DNA from: Microdochium bolleyi
Taxonomy: Eukaryota > Ascomycota > Sordariomycetes > Xylariales > Microdochiaceae
Reading direction: 5' to 3'
Assembly (NCBI GenBank): GCA_001566295.1
Contig: KQ964247.1
Coordinates: 248,001-312,000 of the forward strand
DNA length: 64,000 nucleotides
The position numbers were made by a program, and so were the translations under genes. Shown piece by piece: positions 57,849 to 64,000 of the stretch (positions are counted from its first letter, which is position 1; every line of letters starts with the position of its first letter). The notes beneath the pieces were generated by a model that saw only the letters and a program-made list of their open reading frames with translations, was not told the origin of the DNA and made no database searches.

Positions 57849-59325
57849 CCTGTCAGCGAGATGGTCACCGGCACGGACCTCGTCGAGTGGCAGCTCAGCG
57901 TCGCCGCGGGTGCCAAGCTGCCCCTGACCCAGGACGAGATCGTCGAGCGGATAAAGGCCCGCGGCGCGGCGATCGAGGCGCGCATCTACGCCGAGAACCC
58001 GGAGCGCGGGTTCCTCCCGGACTCGGGCAAGCTCGTGCACCTCAAGACCCCCACGACGGACGAGGACATCCGGATCGACGCGGGCTTCGTCGAGGGCGAC
58101 ACGGTCTCCGAGGCGTACGACGGCATGATCGCCAAGCTCATTGTGCGCGGCGACGACCGGGAGACGGCGATCCGCAAGATGGAGCTCGCGCTGCGCGACT
58201 ACGAGGTCGTCGGGCTCAGCACAAACATCGAGTTCCTCAAGCGGCTGTGCCGCTCGCCCGCGTTCATCGAGGGCGACGTCGAGACAGGGTTCATCGACAA
58301 GCACAAGCAAGAGCTGTTCGACCCGGTCGAGACCAAAGACGAGATCTACGTCCAGGCCGCGCTCGGCCTGCTCGTCGGCCGGGGGCAGCCACAGTCGGCC
58401 TCGACCGACGGCCCGCACGGCGAGACGCTGGGCTTCGGCCAGAACGGCAGCCAGCGGAAGTTCGCCTTCAAGTCCCTCGACATTCTGGACCAGAAGGAGG
58501 CCCCCCTCGTGGAGGTCAGCATCACGCAGAAGGGCCACCAGCTCTTCGACGCGCGTATAACCCGCAACGGCGACGCCGCGTCCGCGCGGGACCTCGCCGA
58601 CATCGTCTCAACTACCCCGACCAACACATCCCAGGCACAGCAGGAGTCCTCGTCACAAGTCACGAGCTTCTTCCCCGACGCGCGGATAGACACGACCGTC
58701 GTGCAGGACCCCCTCAACGACAACAAGATCAGCGTTTTCCAGGAGGGCGCCAAGACGCAGCTCGCCCTCGTCACGCCCGCGTGGTACGACAAGGCGCTGG
58801 GCCTCAAGGAGCTCGCCGCGTCCGTGGTCGCGCCCATGCCGTGCAAGATCCTCAAGACCGAGGTCAAGGAGGGCGACAAGGTTGCCAAGGGGGCGCCGCT
58901 GGTTGTGTGAGTCCACTTCAACTCCCTCTCCCCTCCCTATTTCCTTACTCCATGTTTTGTAAAGCGCGCAAAATCGCAAGCCCCTTTGGTTATTATTCTC
59001 CGAGACTAACAATTTGTCTGTGCAAACAACAGCATCGAGTCGATGAAGATGGAGACCGTCATCCGGTCACCCCAGAACGGCGTGATCAAGCGTCTCGCGC
59101 ATAAGGAAGGTGTAAGTCAAAAACACCCCTCTTCCGTTTGGTCTTCTCTTGATCGCATCTCCTCTCGCCTTGCTTGGATGACCCTTTTCCCAGCCCCCGC
59201 GGGTCCTATCCGTTGCACGCAGAACCTGTCCAAACTGACAGACTTTGTTTTTGAACATGTAGGACAAGTGCAAGGCCGGCACGGTGCTCGTCGTGTTCGA
59301 GGACGAGGGTGCTACGGCGGAGTAG
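56871..59325 (+). CDS. mccA: Methylcrotonoyl-CoA carboxylase biotin-containing (alpha) subunit, 3 exons, 725 aa
   Basis: Mitochondrial enzyme of leucine catabolism: carboxylates 3-methylcrotonyl-CoA with ATP and bicarbonate via biotin. Exons 56871-58906, 59033-59111 and 59263-59325; introns of 126 and 151 nt. The presequence is MRSIRPRHLRRHAAPRHLST. The biotin carboxylase domain (about 30-480) shows LLIANRGEIALRI, LHPGYGFLSEN, the Gly-rich ATP loop KSVRGGGGKGMRIV, EKYIVRPRHVEVQVFAD, RDCSIQRRHQK, EFYFMEMNTRLQVEHPV and MIAKLIVRG. The BT region follows. The biotinyl domain holds the lysine (K684) in ESMKMET, at the first splice junction. The MCC alpha identity rests on overall length and linker; propionyl- and pyruvate carboxylases are less likely. 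The beta subunit is not in this window. Confidence 0.94.
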
Positions 59326-59970
59326 GCTAGATCCGAATCCTGCTTCACGGCTGGTGCTAGACGACCGGATAGGTAGATAAGAATAAATCAAAAAGAAAGA
59401 ATTACACATTAGCACTTGGTAAAAGACCCCTTGAATGATCGGTTATTACTCCTCCATGCATGACTTGACCCCTGGCACGTACTGGCAACTGCATCGTGAG
59501 GGGCTGCCACGAAATTGCATCCTGATTTGGGGGTTGCCTGAGCGGGTAACCCAGAGATCACATATGCTTACACCAGCGAAGAGTCGTCGCCGCTGAAGTT
59601 GATGCCCATTTTCCGGGCTTCATCCAGTGTCAGGCTCAAACATCATTTCATTGATGTGTTGCTACTATACACTGCACTTGCCCATTTCGAACGTTGTGGT
59701 GTACATGATATGCAGTCTTCGTCCTCCCTTCTAGAGACAGTGGCGGTCTGCTGGAATGCCAATAAAGCTCTGTTGAGGAACGCCGCCTTGGTGATATACA
59801 TTGATCGTTTCTTTGTACACAGGACGGTGATGAGGCTTTGTCCACCGCCCTGCCTGAGTGGCGCTGCCTCTTCTTGCTCTGTCCTGACCTGTTTCATGCG
59901 ATGCGGCTGTAGACCATACCCAGATTGTCATAATTTCTTTCCATGTGGATTTGTTTCAAGCTGCTGAGCT
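59326..59970. other. Convergent 3' region, MCC alpha / bS16m
   Basis: A 645-bp stretch between stop codons. ORFs in it have no recognisable similarity; presumed 3' UTRs. Confidence 0.35.
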
Positions 59971-60578
59971 TTAAGGCCCCAGAGCCTCTTTCGGCAGTGG
60001 TGGTGGTATCGATTTCTTGACTTCGCGGAATTTCGGTTGCATGATACCGACCTGTGCGTAGTGTATAAGTAGTGGCTCTTCCTGATCATGGAGCGGATTC
60101 GAAGGACTCGAGGTGATAGCCCCAAAATAACAGCTAGTCCGCGTCCCATTCGTCGTGACAGTAGCTCGTCATGGAGCTCGATAGATGGCAGGAAGACATG
60201 AATGTTGGAATCAGCGTACCAGGTTCAGTAGCCTCCAGACGGGATCCGAAGGTTGCGCGCCGACACCGATCCAGTATTTCGCCCTCGATTGATCGAGCTT
60301 GATGTCTTTGTGCAGCCGACCGGAAGTCTCGTACGGGTCGGGCTTGGGCAGAGGATCGTACGTTCCGATGACCTCGAGCGGCCTACTACTCCGGGCCGTC
60401 CTATTCCATGCGAACGTCTTAAAGTCAGCATTCTGTCGCGATTCTTCCAGGGTCGTCGCAGAGCGATAGGAAGGGTTCGAAGGGTCGGTGGTGGCGCATA
60501 CCGGGCGTGCGTGACGACAATGTTGTATGTGGGAAGGTTCCGGCGGCCGAACCGCGCCAATCTGATCTTGATGACCAT
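59971..60578 (-). CDS. MRPS16: Mitochondrial small ribosomal subunit protein bS16m, 3 exons, 112 aa
   Basis: Component of the mitochondrial ribosome small subunit. Exons 60578-60502, 60400-60220 and 60051-59971; introns of 101 and 168 nt. The protein starts MVIKIRLARFGRRNLPTYNI, then VVTHARTARSSRPLEVIGTY and DPLPKP, matching bacterial S16. It continues DIKLDQSRAKYWIGVGAQPS and DPVWRLLNLVGIMQPKF. The third exon is easily missed: without it the frame stops right after WRLLNLVR. With it the family sequence LVGIMQP is restored, and a 27-codon tail ends PPPLPKEALGP. Splice signals: GTATGC and GTACGC donors, ATAG and CACAG acceptors. It diverges from the NAD(P)HX epimerase gene. Confidence 0.9.
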
Positions 60579-61102
60579 GGCTGTGAGCAGGCACCAGTGC
60601 GCAGTGGGTCGTCTCGTGGAGTTGCGGATGTTGCGGGTATTGGGTGTCGCTCGGCGCTGCTTGCCGTTGGTTTGAGCTGCCCGTGACCGAGGGCGTCGTG
60701 TTTGGCGTTCAAGGTTGGTGATCTCGAAATTCTGAGGTCCTGGTGTGGATGCTCCGGCCCCAGATCTGGGCCAATTAGAAAATCACGCTGAGAGAGCAGG
60801 TGGGCCACAAAGCGTTGGCCTGGGTGCCCCACAGCATCAGTCACGGACCAGTGCGCAGTGTAGTGCATCATGAGAGAGCCCTGGGGTTGCAGCTTCCTTT
60901 AGCTCAACCTGGAAGGCTGAAGCGGCAGGGTGATGTCAGTTTCGAGGCTGCTCGTTCTGGAAAAGAGGAGCACCCTGGTGACAGCTGCCCGACCTCCCTT
61001 TCCACCTTCGTTGTCATTCCCATTTCCATTTCCATTTTATCACTTGGAAACAGCAATCACTCGAGCTCTTCCACGCTTTGTTGAACGATAAGCAACTCCG
61101 CT
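60579..61102. promoter_or_regulatory. Divergent promoter region, bS16m (-) / NAD(P)HX epimerase (+)
   Basis: A 524-bp stretch between diverging starts. A CCATTTCCATTTCCATTTT tract (about 61018-61037), a direct TTTCCA repeat, precedes the epimerase start. No other site identified. Confidence 0.4.
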
Positions 61103-62457
61103 ATGACTCTCAAGGTCCGTCCAAAACTTGATCTCATTAGTTGTGCCTGGTGGTACAGCTGACATCGCAACGCACGCCAGACACTTTCCGCCAAAGCGGC
61201 GGCAGCTCTGGACAAGGAGCTCATGAGCACCGGCGCATTCTCCATTGACCAGTTGATGGAGCTCGCTGGTCTCTCAGTGTCACAAGCCGGTACGTGGACG
61301 CTCGCTTTGGAGTCCCAAGACTGCGGACAGCTTCGACGTGGGATCCTGGTGGCCACCATGGCGTGTTGACGAACTCTTGTGCTAGTCTTCCGCGTCCATC
61401 CTCCGTCTCAAGGAAAGCGGATCCTAGTCGCCTGCGGTCCCGGTAACAATGGCGGCGATGGTCTTGTCGCCGCCCGCCACTTGTTCCACTACGGCTACAT
61501 GCCCTCCGTGTATTACCCGAAACAAAGCAGCAATGAGTTATACCAGGTCAGTGGACATTTCTCGGCACATTTTCGTTCGACAATCGTCCATGTCGTCCGA
61601 TGACATTTGCTCGAAGCATCAGCCAAGCCTATATCAACATTTCAACATCACAATGCAGACTCCAGTCCCTATGTCTTCAGATATGTTCCTTTTGCGAGTG
61701 CTATACTCGTATATGTTGATCCATGACACGTCATTCGTGGTTCATTACGTCGTTTCCTGGAGATTTACTGCGTTCTGTCCTTGAGATCGTCTGTCCAGAT
61801 ATCGTTCCGAATCCCTGGAACGTCATGCCTCATAAGCAACCACGCCCCCTCTCGCCTGGGCCAGCACAGCCTTCATATCCATATAGCCAAATTTCAAGAG
61901 CTGACCGCCGTGTTGATGCAGAGGCTTTCGAAACAACTTCGTGATCTCGAAATCCCATTTGTCGACGATTTCCTCGAGGCTGAGAAGTCTTCTGACCACA
62001 TTGTGGATGCCATCTTTGGTAGGTTCTTTTATTTGGCGCGGGGTTTCCTCATGGCTGACTCGCAAAAAGGCTTCAGCTTCTCCGGAGAGGTTCGCGAGCC
62101 CTTCCCGGCTGTGATCAAAGCACTGGAAGACACCAGGCGACCAGTAACATCGGTTGACGCGCCATCATCGTGGAGTATCGAATCTGGCCCACCAGCTTCT
62201 GGGCCAGGGAGTAGATTTATGCCTGCATTTCTCATCAGCCTGACCGCCCCAAAACCGTTGGTGAAGCACTTCCAGGGTCGACATTTCGTCGGGGGCCGGT
62301 TAGTGAACCTAGCAGCACTTGTTCCCGCAGCCATGAGACTGACGTACCTTGTAGTTTTGTGTCTCCGGCCATTGCGAAGAAGTATGATTTGGACATTCCT
62401 GAGTATCAAGGCCTTGACCAGGTTGCCGAAGTACCGTGCGGGAGCCAGAAGTTGTAG
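61103..62457 (+). CDS. NAD(P)H-hydrate epimerase (YjeF_N/NAXE), 6 exons, 236 aa
   Basis: Metabolite-repair enzyme that epimerises R-NAD(P)HX for the ATP-dependent dehydratase; mitochondrial and/or cytosolic. Exons 61103-61114, 61181-61289, 61386-61546, 61922-62018, 62070-62298 and 62355-62457; introns of 66, 96, 375, 51 and 56 nt. The first exon is only 12 nt (MTLK). Visible: AAALDKELMSTGAFSIDQLM, ELAGLSVSQAV, the phosphate loop LVACGPGNNGGDGLVAARHL, YPKQSSNELYQ joined to RLSKQLRDLEIPFVDDFLE, DAIFGFSFSGEVREPF, and SVDAPSSWSIESG. It ends FLISLTAPKPLVKHFQGRHF, then VGGRFVSPAIAKKYDLDIPE and YQGLDQVAEV. No dehydratase domain is fused, as usual in fungi. The 375-nt third intron is long for this window. 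Confidence 0.92.
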
Positions 62458-62530
62458 TCGCAGGCAAAGATGGAGGCCTTTGCCGGGGAGATGCGCCCGC
62501 CATACCACAAGAGAGGCTGCATCCGTCTTG

Positions 62531-62728
62531 TCAACTCATTGCACACCCTCCTGTGCGAGTGTACGGGCACAATGGGCTTGGACACCTGCCCTCCTGCATA
62601 TCCTTGTTGTCTTCCACCAGGCCGACCGGACACTGCAGGAATGGTGGATGATAATCCTGACAGAACTCAACGAAGACAAGATACTTCTTCCCGCAGGCCG
62701 GACACTCGGCAGTGTGCTCGATGCACAT
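62531..62728 (-). CDS. Possible small Cys-rich protein, 65 aa, hypothetical
   Basis: An ATG-initiated ORF reading MCIEHTAECPACGKKYLVFV, then EFCQDYHPPFLQCPVGL, with further cysteines near the end (GRCPSPLC, GGC). Eight cysteines in 65 residues, in a C..H..C..C-like pattern, recall short uncharacterised Cys-rich proteins of filamentous fungi beginning MCIE, which lack a signal peptide. No domain can be named. It converges with the epimerase gene (73 bp between stops). It could also be a fragment of a longer spliced gene or chance. Confidence 0.35.
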   Translation of the reverse strand: MCIEHTAECPACGKKYLVFVEFCQDYHPPFLQCPVGLVEDNKDMQEGRCPSPLCPYTRTGGCAMS

Positions 62729-64000
62729 TAATTTCGTGATCACCAACGCCCGAAGCAGCGACCTTGCCCACGCCCTGCCGCTACAAGCACAGAGGAATGC
62801 TGGTAAGGTTGTCGGTCTTGCATGCCGCAGGAGTCGAGCCCAGATGCGTTGTCGTGTTGAGAGAGATGATTGGATCGGGGCCACTAGCGTCTCTGATGCC
62901 GTGAAGTTGATATATGTGTGTAGTCAGCTGTAAATACTACCGGAAGGCCACGAAGACCGTCACTGTTGGGTGGTGAGACGGCCACGCGGTCGGGCGTCTG
63001 TCGAGCCCCTAAGTACGCAGCCAGGCGGCAACCATGGCGTCGAGAATGCAACGAAAGGAAAAGAAGAAGCTCGAAGAGGTGAAGAAGATTGTCCATGACT
63101 GCCTGCCAGAACGACGAGAAAATTGCGAGCAAAGTGAGTCGTCGTTGTTGGATGGCCCGGCGGAACGCCTGTGACCGGAGAAAAAGCTCCTGGCGTGGGT
63201 ACTCGCCATGGGTCAGAAGCCCCGAAGTCAAGCTGCCGCCCTCGCACAGGCTCGACAAGCCCGGCAGGACCCCGCCCCCCGGGGTCAGCCTGCATGGCAT
63301 GGCCCGCCCTCCACGGAAACACACTTTTTTCTGTGCCTGTGGCAAACCCGGGCGATCAGGGACGACGCGTGCTCGCAAGCGACAAGCAGTACGGCACCCG
63401 GGCGGCACTGACAGCGCAGATCCAGGGTCGTTGGGATGCCCGTCGTGACAATGCCATGGTCCCGGGAGCTCCTTTCTCCTGGTTCCCTCACGATGGTCTC
63501 CACATGCGCCCTCGAGCAGACGGCGACTTTCCTCCGGCCAGCAAACCCGTTTCTGCCTTTTTAATCGTTTGGGTCTATCCAATGAGACGGCACAGGTCCA
63601 GATTGTGGCCGGGCAGCAGCGAGGCTCGGCCAAAATTCCGAGGACCTTGCTTGAACTGCCTGCGAACTGCCGATCTGCCTGCGTTGTGTTCTGGAATCAT
63701 CGTGTGCCCCGGCTTCGCGATCTCGATGGCAGCTGAGCCTCTCCGGACCTGCAATGAAAAAGACCCATGCAAGGCAGCCCTTGGACCGCCTTGACGCAGC
63801 CACAAGTTGTCTTGACTCTTTGGGCAGGCCCAGACCAAGACCAGGTTGCAGAGGGGGGCGCCCGACAAAGTTACGAGTGGATCTGACACCCCGCCGTGGC
63901 GGCCAGTGGAGGGGTTGGAGGCTTCGAAGTTCCAACTCCGCGGCCGAGCGAGGACGGGCTTTGTTTGTTCCAAGTTCCCATGCAACACAAGGCCTGCAGT
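62729..64000. other. Right end of window, no supported gene
   Basis: 1.3 kb with several overlapping open frames on both strands but none I recognise. An ATG in a good context at 63034 (ACCATGGCG) opens a Lys/Glu-rich frame of about 33 codons before a GTGAGT donor-like site. It could be the first exon of a plus-strand gene, but no second exon was found. Confidence 0.35.

Noticed and set aside
56859..58538. 560-codon open frame on the minus strand
   Set aside because: It lies entirely antisense to the MCC alpha gene. Its leucine/valine/arginine-rich translation is the usual by-product of GC-rich third codon positions; it resembles no protein family.
63034..63794. Possible spliced plus-strand gene at the right end
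   Set aside because: The first 33 codons (MASRMQRKEKKKLEEVKKIV) are plausible, but no acceptor leads to a frame with recognisable sequence, and frames on both strands are equally open.

Overview
The window is nuclear DNA of a filamentous ascomycete (Pezizomycotina). Genes are compact and carry short introns (mostly 50-130 nt) with GT..AG ends and CTAAC/CTGAC-like branch sites. The gene set includes Rac1, a STRIPAK FHA protein, COP9 signalosome subunit 2 and methylcrotonyl-CoA carboxylase, which fits filamentous fungi and not budding yeast. The class cannot be fixed from sequence alone; Dothideomycetes is a guess. There is no prophage, plasmid, CRISPR array, rRNA, convincing tRNA or recognisable transposon.

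Layout, left to right. 0-19.5 kb: rac1 (-), a 3.5 kb gene-free stretch, CENP-T (+), SURF1/SHY1 (-), a UBXN4-like UBX protein (+), the twin CX9C protein MIX17 (-), COQ4 (+), PDCD5 (-), the PRO45/SLMAP-type FHA tail-anchored protein (-) and MGR2/ROMO1 (+). 19.5-41.3 kb: rho3 (+), CWC25 (-), CSN2 (+), RPN5 (+), an FSH1-type serine hydrolase (-), a four-exon ATP18 gene (-), a NIPSNAP protein (+), Rogdi/RAV2 (-), the RNase P/MRP subunit POP7/RPP20 (+) and a large RRM protein whose reading frame is cut by one UAG (-). 41.3-51.2 kb: a gene-poor island of about 9.9 kb with simple repeats and a G-quadruplex motif. 51.2-62.8 kb: otubain (+), LIP2 octanoyltransferase (-), a PNPOx-like flavoprotein (-), MCC alpha subunit (+), mitochondrial bS16m (-), NAD(P)H-hydrate epimerase (+) and a small Cys-rich ORF (-). 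The last 1.2 kb holds nothing convincing.

Genes mostly alternate in orientation, giving divergent pairs over 0.5-1.4 kb promoters and convergent pairs over 0.07-1.2 kb. About ten of the 26 recognised genes make mitochondrial proteins (SURF1, MIX17, COQ4, MGR2, ATP18, NIPSNAP, LIP2, MCCA, bS16m and probably the NAD(P)HX epimerase). A second theme is protein turnover (CSN2, RPN5, UBX protein, otubain). A third is cell polarity and fusion (Rac1, Rho3, PRO45).

Many models were built by joining exons by eye. Total coding length is a multiple of three in every spliced model. Several small genes (ATP18, MGR2, bS16m, PDCD5) and the Rogdi first exon are visible only after splicing. The most unusual observation is the in-frame UAG in the RRM gene, followed by 59 more coding-looking codons. 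I found no clearly new multi-gene system.
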